DNA from: Arbacia lixula
Lineage: Eukaryota > Echinodermata > Echinoidea > Arbacioida > Arbaciidae
Assembly: GCA_963669155.1 (NCBI GenBank)
Contig: OZ022581.1
Location: 5,758,676 to 5,822,675, forward strand
DNA length: 64,000 bases
Reading direction: 5' to 3'
The number at the start of each line of letters is the position of its first letter. Within the stretch, counting starts at the first letter, position 1. The position numbers and the translations under genes are program-made. Positions 33,884 to 44,235 of the stretch are shown in pieces. The notes under the pieces were generated by a model, which saw only the letters and a list, made by a program, of their open reading frames with translations, searched no databases and was not told the origin of the DNA.

Positions 33884-34617
33884 CTTACCCTGTATTCACA
33901 AATTGCACTATCACAGCCTTACAAAGACGGATGATCCTACACAGTGCTGGCTGTCTTCCCAGGAACGTCACCCATCACTGCAAGACTCACGGACAATGGG
34001 CAGTAATATTTTAGAATATTCAATGGTAACTCCTTTCCTGATACATCAATAAATTGTGCTATAAAATGATGATCTTGCATGGGAATTTGGATGTGTCCTA
34101 AAACATACGATATTGGTATCCTTGTGTTTCTTCACGAAATAGGTACTAGAGTTCAACATAAATGCTGGATATTACACACTTAATGTGTTGACCTGTATGT
34201 CTAGCAAACATCACACGATCGAAAGCAAAGAAATTAAGAAGGGGAAAAAAGAGAATTATGATAAAAGCAAGCATGACAGAGGATCAATAAAATTATGAAA
34301 CAAAGACTATTGCAGATACGTGACCAAGAATGAAATAAGCAAACAGAAGAGAGAGCGTATCGAGAGAGGGGGCATAGACATGACAGATAATCAATGCTAT
34401 AGAAGGGGAGGCAAACAGGAGGAAACAAGACAAGTGAAAAGGTCACAGGAGAAGTGTCCTACAACAATGCTAATCTGCAAGGCTTTTCAATACCCTATCA
34501 TTATACCACTCACTTGTCACTTATCATGAAGAAGGTCACAGCATAGCAGTCTGCAACCTGCCACAGACTCTATGTGTACTGGCAAGGTCAATGAACTGCT
34601 GGGGCTATCCTCCCCCC

Positions 34618-35005
34618 ATCCCTTCAACCCCTCCCTAGTACCCACCAACCCCCTCCCTACCAACCCCCTCCCTACCAAAACCTTCCCCACCAACCCCATC
34701 CCTACCAACCCCTTCCCCACCAACCCCCTCCCTACCAACCCCCTCCCTACCAACCCCCTCCCCACCAGCCCCCTCCGTATCAACCCCGTCCCTACCAACC
34801 CCCTCCCTACCAACCCCTTCCCCACCAACCCTCTCCCTACCAACCCCCTCCCTACCAACCCCTTCCCCACCAGCCCCCTCCCTACCAACCCCCTCCCTAC
34901 CAACCCCTTCCCCACCAACCCCCTCCCTACCAACCCCCTCCCCACCAACCCCTTCCCCACCAACCCCCTCCCTACCAACCCCTTCCCTACCAACCACCTC
35001 CCACC
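34618..35005. repeat. 15-bp minisatellite (ACCAACCCCCTCCCT), about 25 units
   Basis: Units alternate CCCCCTCCCTACCAA with CCCCTTCCCCACCAA. As 15 is a multiple of three, each frame gives a five-residue repeat (for example NPLPT on plus, GRGLV on minus) and stays open on both strands for over 110 codons. No start context, domain or flanking exon supports a protein, so it is annotated as a repeat. Confidence 0.9.
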
Positions 35006-36459
35006 TGAAACATAGGAACTAATTACTTTCACATGCAAAGCATGTTGATCATTCATGCAATCTATTTGTCACAAATTGGTTAAACTTAAACTCTCCTTAA
35101 AATTCATGAAAATAAACATTTCCTTGACTTCAATTGCATGTCAAAATCAAAATCTCAAGGTTTTTAACATCCCAGATCGTCTGGGGAATGAAAGACCCTA
35201 CACTGCGTTTTGCAAAATACCCTATGATGTATTTTCATTCACAGGGGCTATTTTGCATTGCAGGAGCTATATCACCCTAATCCCTGAGTAATATCTTAAT
35301 GGAACCTGATCATTGAGAAACTTCCTTATTTTGGTAATTTAAGTATCACATACAGGGGAAGATCAAAGGGCTCAACTGTTATACAAGATACATTAAATTG
35401 TTAATCATTGTTAAATTTCCTTGAAATTAATTGATCTGACCAGCCTGATACACATCCCCATATGAATCCAATGTCACCTTCATGCAGCCTACTTCATAGT
35501 TCATGTACAGTCACATGTACACATGTAGTTCTGTTCGCGTGTGGCAAGGTCGCAAAAAAAAGCCAGGAGATTGTAGTTATGGCCCATTCATTGTACAATA
35601 AAATGAAATCGTCTGAGACATCTCTAAAGCAAATTGAATGTGCCAAAATGCTGATGGTTGTGTGTGCGCTCTGGCTTAACATTTGCTTTGATCACACCAA
35701 ATGTGTGATAAGACGATTTCTATATTTGTCCACACACTGACTGGCATATGAAGTCAACACATCCTGGCCTTCCCCACCCTTCTAGCCTCTCTTAGTTTGC
35801 CACCACAAACCCTTGTCAAGTTAGTCAGTCAGTCAATCAGTTGGTGAATTAAAGGGTCTGGAATGACAGAACCTAGCTTTAAAAGATAGTTAGCTCATTT
35901 GCAAAAGCTGTGAAACTCTGCAGAAATCAGCAGTATACCCTAGTGACAACATGTATGAAATCTCACAGTCATAGCTTCACAAACCTTTTCAGGAAAAGTG
36001 AAAAACTTGTTTATATTTGAAACAACCATAATCTACATTTATAATCGTATTGCCTGTCAGTGTAGGATGAGTTAGGCAGCAGGCATGTGCCCGTAATTCA
36101 ACACATCATGCACCGTGGTACGAAGAGCGGTCTTCGGTCTCAGAAAAGACCTGTCCAAAACCTCTTCAAAATCTTGCAATCGCTATCATTCCACTTTAAG
36201 TCAGTTAGTTCTCTTATTGGGACAGAAGTTCTTCTTCAGTATTTTCTTCCATTTTCTGTGTTTTTAGGTGGTCTGTCGCAATCAACACATCACCTCTTAA
36301 TTTCATCAGAATTTTCTTTATTTTCTTTATTGTATATCTTCATTCTTCCACCCCCACTTTTTTGTACCACACATAACTCACAATTACCTCTATCATTTTT
36401 ATTGAAACTTTCATCACTTCTTGATATTAATGTAATCTTTTAGGAATAAGCTTTTCAAG
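35006..36459. other. Unannotated AT-rich stretch
   Basis: Several 60-118 codon frames of AT-rich character; none has splice support. Confidence 0.4.
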
Positions 36460-37460
36460 GTCATCATATAATCGTGACGTCATTAACGAGCACTTTAATG
36501 AAAATCTATGAATACACATATCTCTAGAATAGATCGTCGAATTGTAATGAAATTTGGCATGAATAAAATTAACAAATACAAAATTTCATTACACAAAAAT
36601 TCATCCGTTAATGCATTCACACGCGTACAAAATTTAAAAATGCTTCAAATTAACTAAAATTAATTTTTTTGCATATGTTCTAGGCCATTTCAAAAATGTC
36701 TGTACGTGCGCGTGTGTTTGAACGGTTTCATGTACGTAAGAAAAACTCAACATCAGAATTCTGTTTTTTTACTAGATTCGTGTTTCTGACACTACATACA
36801 TCCCATCCTGTCATTTTGAGTCATGTTCATGTAATAACAAGGTCGTGTGGGTGCGTTAAAATTTGTTTTGTGTGCAACTAGAGTAAAAAAACATGACTAC
36901 CTTCAATCCGCCATAGCTCCTCGGAATGGCAGGTGACACCCAACTTTTTTTGAAATTCCGAAAGAGTGGGAAATGTAAATGTGACTGCATGGTTCAATTT
37001 AGCCCTTAAATTTATTTTGACGTTATCAAATTGCCATATGAATCACAAAAATGAATTTTCATGTATGACGTCATGAACTTTTTTACCCATTTTTGCGTAT
37101 CTCAGTAATCTTTGATCAATGTTCTCCCAAATTTCAGTATGTTGAAGCTAAGACCTCGTTCTATGGTAAAAGTTGCCTTCATTTTCCATTTTGATGACGT
37201 TTTCATGGTGTAAATTTCATTACACGCATTAATGTCAAAATTGGACATTTGTATGTGTTATGTCAATGGAAGGGGCATTTATTTCAAATCATGAAATGAC
37301 ATGATGATCTTCTAGGAGTTGTATCTTACTTATGTTTGAGGCTTTTACTCTGAAGTTGAGTATGTTGTAGCTGAGTCTACTAGCTTTCCAGGACATGGTC
37401 TCCCTTTTTTAATCAGATGTCGAAATCATGGCGAAATTTCAGCTTGAATATCAATTTCTA
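36460..37460. other. Probable old dispersed repeat with TGACGTCA words
   Basis: AT-rich DNA with paired phrases (AAATTTCATTACAC, TGACGTCAT, GACGTT, AAATTTCAGTATGTTG) that recur at intervals. TGACGTCA occurs at 36475 and 37066. It has the feel of a decayed mobile element, but I cannot find clean ends. Confidence 0.3.
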
Positions 37461-37539
37461 AATCATTCTAGCCCCTGTTGTGCATTACGTGTTAAGTGAA
37501 TGGGAAGATTTGGGGATGACTTGGTTAAGAGGCTGACTT

Positions 37540-37715
37540 AAAGGGCATATACTGTACTGGGAAGGCAAAAAAGCCTTTAAAAGGGTAATTGTTAGCAATC
37601 TTCTTGCCAATGGTCTTAAATTCATGTATTGACCATTTTAGAAGCTTGCTGAAAGTTATTTGCCCTCAAATGATCCACAAATGGAGTAATTAATGATTAA
37701 TGATTAAATCCTCAC
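37540..37715 (+). mobile_element. Dispersed 176-bp repeat, copy 1
   Basis: Matches 44059-44235 in the same orientation: AAAGGGCATATACTGTACTG, GGTAATTGTTAGCAATCTTC, GTCTTAAATTCATGTATTG and CTCAAATGATC are shared. There are no obvious inverted ends; a SINE-like or fragmentary element. Confidence 0.75.
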
Positions 37716-38014
37716 CGTGGTGTCACCGTGCATTTGTGAGCTATGTTTTTGCATGAATTTGCAATTGACAGACCACCTCATACTTGTACACAAGTTTTTC
37801 TTGTTTACAATCATTTTTTTGTTGACCTGCAAAAGGGATTCCCTGTTCAGTCCCACTGTCAAAACTGGATAGCATTACGTAGAAAGAATGTGCATCTTTA
37901 TTTGTCATAAAATAGTAGACTTTATATCCCTCATTACTATATTCCTCTTCGTTGATTGGTTGAAAGGGTGTCACATGACCACAAATAGATGAACTATTTG
38001 AAGGAAGAGAGCTG

Positions 38015-38079
38015 AGAGGGAAGAAAAGTACTATTTCGTGATGTCAGAGGGAAAAAAAGTACTATTTCGTGACGTCATG
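38015..38079. repeat. Short tandem duplication containing TGACGTCA
   Basis: AGAGGGAARAAAAGTACTAT followed by TTCGTGAYGTCA occurs twice; the second copy carries a perfect CRE word TGACGTCA (38070-38077). Confidence 0.7.
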
Positions 38080-38413
38080 TCAAAAATACTCTTTTTTTCC
38101 CCTCAAACTCACTACCATTGTATCTACCTTTGTATGTACTATTGTATACATGTAACTCGCATTCCATCACATGTTCTCTCCTCTTCTGATTTGCATTGAA
38201 GCATTCACTGACAGGCACCTCCAGACAGGAGTTGGACAGGTACCCACGCACTGGGCTTTGGGAGATGCAGGTGTGATACCACATCACAACAATAACTGAA
38301 TTGGCATTGTTTTTTGTTTTCACCATTTCAACCTCATCCCTAACCAGCAATGCAGAAAGAACATATTTCAAGTAATCAATGACCCAGCGTGGAACCCCAA
38401 TTTTGATAAACAT
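38080..38413 (-). other. 112-codon minus frame, doubtful
   Basis: A minus frame includes SPVRGYLSNSCLEVPVSECF and a donor-like AAAG|GTAGAT near 38130, with a modest acceptor CATCTCCCAAAG before it. A frame of this length is expected by chance in a window this size. Not called as a gene. Confidence 0.2.
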
Positions 38414-38897
38414 TGATGATTTTAAGTCTTTGCATGCATGTTTACACTAGTAATACACAGAAATCTTCTACAGCAGCTTTTGGAAGTTTGGAAGTTTTGG
38501 AATACAAGTGGTTAAAACGTTGGCAAGATAGTTCATAGTGAATACCTGTGTAAGAGGAAATACTGCAATGGAATAAGTTTGCACTTTTCCAGTGTTTTGT
38601 GAATTATCATTTCCTTGAGAGTTATGTCAATAAGAGGAAAAACAAACCTCAAATTGCTTTAACAGTCTGGTAGTTTTCATGGAAAAATATGTGTTTGTCT
38701 GCAATGCAGAGAGCACAGTGACAACATCTTTTAACTTAGCTACATGAGCTAAATGTGTTTTGCAACAGACATAGAATGTGGGCTCAATTAAATTCAAATT
38801 TCTTGAAAATGTTTTATTGATAGTTCAATATGCATGAAAGAGCTGTACTATTCTACGAGAAGGCTGCTTTAGTTGAGTTGTGTCAAGTGGAGACTTA

Positions 38898-39346
38898 GGT
38901 GTTGTTCAGGCGACCATCGCCAGAATCATGATTTGAATCATGATTCAAAATGCAAACATGAATCATGATAACGACAGAATCAGTGTTCAGACGACCTTCT
39001 CTCCAATCATGTTTCTCCTTGAATTCGGCCGATCCAGTGCACATCGCAGTTTGATCCAGGAAATATAGGTCAACTTTTACGCACACATTTTCTGACTTCT
39101 ACGTGGGCTGCTTAACGAGCACCGGAAGTAGGCCGACACGACGTCATAGAATCACGGTCGCGTTCAAGCGACATATTTCAAACGTGATTCTGCAGAAACG
39201 TGTATCCAAACGCCCCCTTTTCCGTGTATCATGTTTATGATTCGTATCACGTTTATATTCAATCTCATCTGAACGTAATTGTGATTCTGCACAAACGCGT
39301 TTTGAGTCATGATTTTAGGGCAAAAAACTGTCGCCTGAACGCAACC
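38898..39346. mobile_element. PIF/Harbinger-like MITE with TTA target duplication
   Basis: Left end GGTGTTGTTCAGGCGACC and right end (reverse complement) GGTTGCGTTCAGGCGACA are inverted copies, flanked on both sides by TTA (38895-38897 and 39347-39349). A TWA duplication with GG-starting ends is typical of PIF/Harbinger elements. The interior repeats AATCATGATT/GTGATTCTGCA words in both directions. About 449 bp, no transposase. Confidence 0.75.
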
Positions 39347-39349
39347 TTA

Positions 39350-39952
39350 GAGCAATGTTGACATGGAAATAAGTCTTGTTGGTTTGCAACCAGAAATATC
39401 TTCCTCTGCAGCTGATTTCATTCAAAACTTTTGCCAATCTGTTGTCTCTGAATTGTTCTTCTCTTATTCAATACAACTTAGTATCTGAGTGACATTCACC
39501 TTTAAATCAACCTGTGCCAGCTAACACCATGGCTCTATCTGGGATTTCTGTGCAAAACAGCAATCCTACTCGGTAACTTCTTAGCTGAAGAAAGGGTACC
39601 AGTCTGGGGCTGCCTGTCATTGTAAGAAGGGTGAGATGGTCCCACCGGTCTGCCACTCGATCACCCGGGCAATAAAAGCGTCTCCCACAAGGATTAGCCA
39701 AAGTCACAAACAAAGTACACCTACTCAAAATAAACACCCCTCCAAAAAATGAGGAGAAGATGAAAAAACAACAGATCGGAATAATGAGTGTTTACGGTTG
39801 CCATGGCGTCAGATCCCGGAAAGTTCTACGTCTACTTGCAGTCGAGGAGAGAATACAAGATGGGAGGGAAGTTTCATACAGGGGCACTTTGGGATGGTTT
39901 CCACCGCTTTCTCCCTCCCAACAGGTTGTAAGGGAGATGAGCAGATGGTAAA

Positions 39953-39954
<2 letters not shown>
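39350..39954. other. Unannotated stretch
   Basis: GC rises at 39590-39690 (CCACCGGTCTGCCACTCGAT) with no tRNA fold found. Several overlapping short frames at 39760-39960 on both strands without clear splice sites. Confidence 0.35.

Positions 39955-39993
<39 letters not shown>
39955..39993. repeat. (AC)n microsatellite
   Basis: About 19 AC units. Confidence 0.95.
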
Positions 39994-39996
<3 letters not shown>

Positions 39997-40156
39997 GGGA
40001 TGGAGTTGAGTTGGCCAGGTAACGTTACTCAGCACGCTTCAAAACTGAGAGTGACAGTGCCAGGGAGCAACTGACATGCTCATGTCTCAGGATATGGGGA
40101 GGGAGGGGGTGGGATTCTTCCCTCTGCTACCACTATGCATGTCACCCTTACTTGTA

Positions 40157-40235
40157 TTAAACCTTTTATTATCATTGGCATGAAGATGTGCCGTAAGCCA
40201 AGAGGCTTTTCAAGGCCCGGTAATGGTAGGGTTAA
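40157..40235. mobile_element. Short palindromic element, copy 4 of 4
   Basis: TTAAACCTTTTATTATCATT...CCGTAAGCCAAGAGG...CCCGGTAATGGTAGGGTTA. Confidence 0.5.
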
Positions 40236-40885
40236 AAAGCAAATAAGACAGCAATGACAGGGGAAAACTTTACAAGGAAACGACAGTGAGCGTGGATTGA
40301 ATATCAACGTTCCATCATCATCCCTACTGTCTGTACTGCTAACCAATTTTGTTTCTTTCACTTTCTCTCCATCCGATCTTCCCCCACCCCGTTCTACCTC
40401 CCTCTTTTACATCAGCACACTTTCTCCCTACATCTCTAGCTCCTTTAAAACTTGATAAGAAAATAAATAGTCACTGATGCTCCCTCCCCCCCCCCTTCCC
40501 CTCTCACTTTCTGCTCTCCTGTCTTCTATTTTGTCAACAAGTTCGGAGGGTGGAAGTTGAGGGAGCTGGGAGATGAGGTGGGTGGGTCGCGGTGTCAACC
40601 GTGCAGCACGTATCAGGTGTCCCTCTCTCCACAGGCACCATCCTACATCCCTCCCACTTCTCCATGTTAAAGGGAAACATTCTCTTTCTCTCAAATTATA
40701 CCCAAACATTTCAATTTCTCATAATCATAAATGCCCATCCAGTAGCATAGGAGATTTTCATTTTCTTTTGAGAATACTGTTAGTAGTTTGATGTTCCCAA
40801 TCATCAATTTGATCAATTTTCACATGTAATTTCAAGGAAGCTTTTGTTTCTCAAATGGTGAAGCACCACTAAAGCGCAGACTCAC

Positions 40886-40948
40886 CTATTCCTTTGATAG
40901 TGTACAATGCTGAAGTTTTTATATACAAATTGGTGAAGTGAAAAGTGT
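40886..40948 (-). CDS. Candidate 63-nt exon, unknown protein
   Basis: The minus strand has a long pyrimidine tract and acceptor (CCCTTTCTCCCTTCCTGTG..TTAAAG) and a good donor GGAATAG|GTGAGTC. Two of three frames are open: TFHFTNLYIKTSALYTIKGI, or HFSLHQFVYKNFSIVHYQRN. Length is a multiple of three. The second frame is phase-compatible with the exit of exon 45738-45804. Too short to recognise. Confidence 0.35.
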
Positions 40949-41299
40949 CTTTAACACAGGAAGGGAGAAAGGGATAAGTTAGGAGCACAACTAATACACT
41001 ATACCTGACAATTCTGTATTTTATTCCACGTACACAGTGCTTGGGATATCAAGACAACTATCCGCAAGAGAGAGGAAATATGTTCAATGCATAAAGAAAA
41101 GAGAGAGAGAGAGTAGAGAATGGGAGGGAGACAATATGGAATGAGGAAAAGAAGGATAAGTGGGAGAAAGTGAGAAGAGGCAAAGCAAAAAAGTCTGAGA
41201 AAGGTAGCAGTGGCCATGGACTCCTTCAAGACGTCTCTCCCGATCTGTGTACATGCAGTGTGCACCAGACAGTCATGCCCATCCCTTCTTCTTGGGCAG

Positions 41300-41401
41300 A
41301 TGGGTTTCTCATCCCTTTCCTCCCTGGATAAATTGAGATGGAGTGCCTCATCCAAGGTTTTCATCTCATCATCTCCAAAACTCCAATATCATCTTGATGA
41401 G
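41300..41401 (+). CDS. Candidate 102-nt plus-strand exon, strand uncertain
   Basis: Plus acceptor CATCCCTTCTTCTTGGGCAG and donor GATGAG|GTAACG bound an open frame of 34 codons, starting MGFSSLSSLDKLRWSASSKV, with phase 0 at both ends. The opposite strand is also open across it and reads more like a real protein (MKTLDEALHLNLSREERDEK...), but I find no acceptor or donor for that reading. One strand is probably coding or conserved; which one is unresolved. Confidence 0.3.
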
Positions 41402-41499
41402 GTAACGGCATCACCAGCGTCCCAATACACATCGCTGGGTTCTGCAGCGCTTAGATTGCTACTGCAGAGGGGATTCGCTCTTCGCCGTCTCTACCTGGT

Positions 41500-41690
41500 A
41501 CCCTCCCCCCCCCACCCCCCATCTCTCTTTGTACCTTTTACTCCAGGTATCATCCTTTACTACCCACCCCTGCCAACCCAACCTTGCCTGTATGCTTTAC
41601 ACCTCATTCTATCCCCATGTGTTCCCTCTCTGTGCCTGTCGGTCTGTCCGTCTCTCTTTCTTTCTCTTCCCCCCACCCCACCTTTGCACC
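41500..41690. repeat. Pyrimidine-rich low-complexity DNA
   Basis: C- and CT-rich DNA with a poly-C run near 41508. The long plus frame (41210-41854) runs through this and into a MITE, so it is not one gene. Confidence 0.8.
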
Positions 41691-41732
41691 CCTCTCTGAT
41701 TGATGAAGAGGCAAGTAAACTACAGTACATAA

Positions 41733-42132
41733 CCCCGTTCATATACACTGCCTATCTGCAAAAAAGGCGCAACATTTGCGGCAGTTTTGCTCAAATAATG
41801 CAATGTTTGCTTCCTCCTTTTTTGCGCTTATTTTGCTGCTTTTTTGCGGATTGAGACCTAGGAATAATACTGCAATATTGCGATGATCTGTGTACGCAAA
41901 AAAAGCCGCAAATGTTGCGCCTTATGCATCGCACTCTGGCAGGTGGGTCGCTTATCCCACCCCTCGTATGGCTCAGCGGAACATGTCACCATCGGCTTGG
42001 AGAGAGTTCAACTGTCCAAAACACCACAACATTATGGCTTTTGGGGTGTATATGAATGGTACTTTTGTGGCTTGCTGGGAAGCTTGGCGATGTGCATTGG
42101 TAATAATAGTGCTTTATGGTGTATGAACGGGG
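41733..42132 (-). mobile_element. MITE with CCCCGTTCATA ends, copy 2 (inverted to copy 1)
   Basis: Starts CCCCGTTCATATACACTGCC and ends TGGTGTATGAACGGGG. It shares internal blocks with 31216-31580 in reverse orientation, including the GCGATGCAYAAGGCGCAA-like core. Also contains repeated TTTGCG/CGCAAA words. About 400 bp, no transposase. Confidence 0.75.
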
Positions 42133-42185
42133 CTCGTGAGGGGCAGGGGAGGGAGAGAGTACCCCAGTGCGATGGGTTTATTGCC

Positions 42186-42411
42186 ATTTGGTCCAATCCC
42201 AGTTGGTCCACTCACCATTTCGTCTGTAATGAACCCCTTAAAAATACCGTTTTAGATTAAAATACTGGGTTAACTTATCAACAACCCTAATCTACACCAT
42301 AACCTCAACCGTTAACCCTAATCCAGACCACCTACCCTAACCCTAACCCATACATATCAGCATGTGATGGTAGACGAAATGGTGAGTGGACCAACTGGGA
42401 TTGGACCAAAT
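42186..42411. mobile_element. Fold-back element with about 40-bp arms and telomere-like loop
   Basis: ATTTGGTCCAATCCCAGTTG..GTCCACTCACCATTTCGTCT on the left is repeated almost perfectly in reverse complement at 42372-42411. The loop of about 145 bp is C/A-rich with TAACCCTAA, CCTAACCCTAACCC and variants. A fold-back MITE carrying degenerate telomere-type repeats. Confidence 0.8.
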
Positions 42412-44058
42412 TGGTATTATTTACCCAGGGTAGCCCCTTCAGTGGTTGAACACTGTTCTACCACACCAAATGGCAAATCACCGTGCGGTGCACCCCTTGC
42501 ATTTTGAGAGGGGCATCAAGGTGAATGAGGCAAAACACAAGGGCAAGGTTGACAGGGAAACCTGAAAGGGAATCCCAAAATCGAGGGGCATGGGGGAAGA
42601 GAGGGAGCGAGAGAAAGATAGGACTTCTGAGAGAAGAAAGAGGGGTGAAATAAGAAACATATACCTGAGAGAAGGAAGGGTGTTGGGAGAGGGCAGAAGT
42701 GGTGAGGGGGTAAAATAAGAGACAAAAGAGGTCCCAAGCGGTCATTGCTCCACATTAGATCCCCCTCCCCATCCCCTGCCACCCTCATCCATCTCTCCAC
42801 CCGTCTCTCTCATAACAGTGGAGCGCTCCGCTAATGACAAGAGGAACGACAGATGCCAGCCAATATTACCTTACCAGGCTCCCCATAGCTGGCGTAGCCT
42901 GTAAGCGCAGACCCCACTGCGACACCGTCCCACATATACAAGTCTGGTAACAGCAGACTTTGCAGGAGGGCTCATTGCAATTTTAGCAACCCCCCCCCCT
43001 TCCCCCTAAAAAACAAACAATAAAGAGCCCTTGTGAATAATCATTTGTCCTCATAAACATGAATGAAAAATAATTCAGGATGGTTTCATGACATCAGGTT
43101 TGAAAAGCAGCACCTGCTAATGATGTCGTTTTTCAATTTTGGATGCTACTAACCCAACTTTGTCCAATGACCAGGCCTGCTTCCCAGAAGGGAAGTATTC
43201 AGAGTCAGGTACTGCAGGGCCATTTTGCCATCAGATACAACCATGTGTGTAGTTTTCTTGTTTGATTAAAAAATCAGATTCATTGTATACTGTCTCAGCT
43301 AATATTGCTTATTGATGACAACCCTCACAAAAATGAGAGCTTGTAAAGTAAATGGTCTGACATGGTTTTGTGACCACAAGCTTGGTGTAGTATGCACCCC
43401 ACCTGTGAAATCCATTAGGAATACAAAGCAAATTGAAGCAAATTTCCTCACAAGAAAAAAAATAAACCAATTTTGCTCAGTAAAGGCAAGGATTTAAACA
43501 AAAAAAGTGTTTGAAGTCTTGCATACCCATTGACTTGCAACATGTAAATACATGCATGAAATTGTTAACAAAAGATTTGGTTCTATTTATGGATGATCAA
43601 GTAATTGGACATCTTTACAGTCCACTGCAGCTGTGCTTGACAATGACTGCTAGCTGTGCTGCCTACCCACCCAGTGTTATATAAATGAGGCCTGGCCAGT
43701 GGAGCAGTGACCAATCAGACCGCTCCATAATACCATGTGGTCAAGCTGGCCAAAGTTCTTGGCCAGTCCCAAGGTCATTTGGGCTGAAGTAAGTCACTCC
43801 TCACTCACATGTAAAGGCTATGCTGTGTCCGCAGCCAAGTTCACACTAAAAATTAATCCAGGTGTTTTATAAGTTAAAATTATTTTTGAGCTAATTCAGA
43901 CTCCTAGGTAAATTCAACTGAGCGATTTTAAGTTTCAGTGGGAACTGAATTGTTTTCTCCTATGGTGTCCACTGTGCCTTGTTCTGGTCACTTTTTGGTC
44001 CCTAATCTCTTGGTCAGGCACAGATTGGCATGGGAGGCTAACCAGCGATGACCCTTTT
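42412..44058. other. Unannotated stretch
   Basis: A/G-rich near 42585-42725 and a C run near 42990. 43690-44050 is rich in TGACCA/TGGTCA/GGCCAG words. No supported gene. Confidence 0.4.
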
Positions 44059-44235
44059 AAAGGGAATATACTCTACTGGGATGGCAAAAAAGCCTTCAAA
44101 AGGTAATTGTTAGCAATCTTCTTGCGAATGGTCTTAAATTCATGTATTGTCCATTTTAGAAACTTGCTGAAAATTATTTTCCCTCAAATGATCTACATTT
44201 GGAGTAATTCGTAATTAAATCACAAATCCTCAAAT
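44059..44235 (+). mobile_element. Dispersed 176-bp repeat, copy 2
   Basis: Same orientation as 37540-37715, with differences scattered along its length (for example ATACTCTACTGGGATGG). Confidence 0.75.

Noticed and set aside
33880-33990. Minus segment LCRIIRLCKAVIVQFVNTG before a GTAAGA donor
   Set aside because: A TGA immediately follows the best acceptor; remaining acceptors lack pyrimidine tracts.
34517-35056. 179-codon minus frame of GRGLVGKGLV-type repeats
   Set aside because: Product of a 15-bp tandem repeat, which is open in several frames on both strands.
38075-38413. 112-codon minus frame with several cysteines
   Set aside because: Length is within chance for 64 kb and the splice sites are weak on one side.
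39590-39690. GC-rich block resembling a small structured RNA
   Set aside because: No consistent stem or known family motif could be found by eye.
41210-41854. 214-codon plus frame, the longest without a gap or tandem array
   Set aside because: It runs from a possible short exon through C-rich low-complexity DNA into a MITE, so it cannot be one protein; only the 41300-41401 part is kept as a weak exon.
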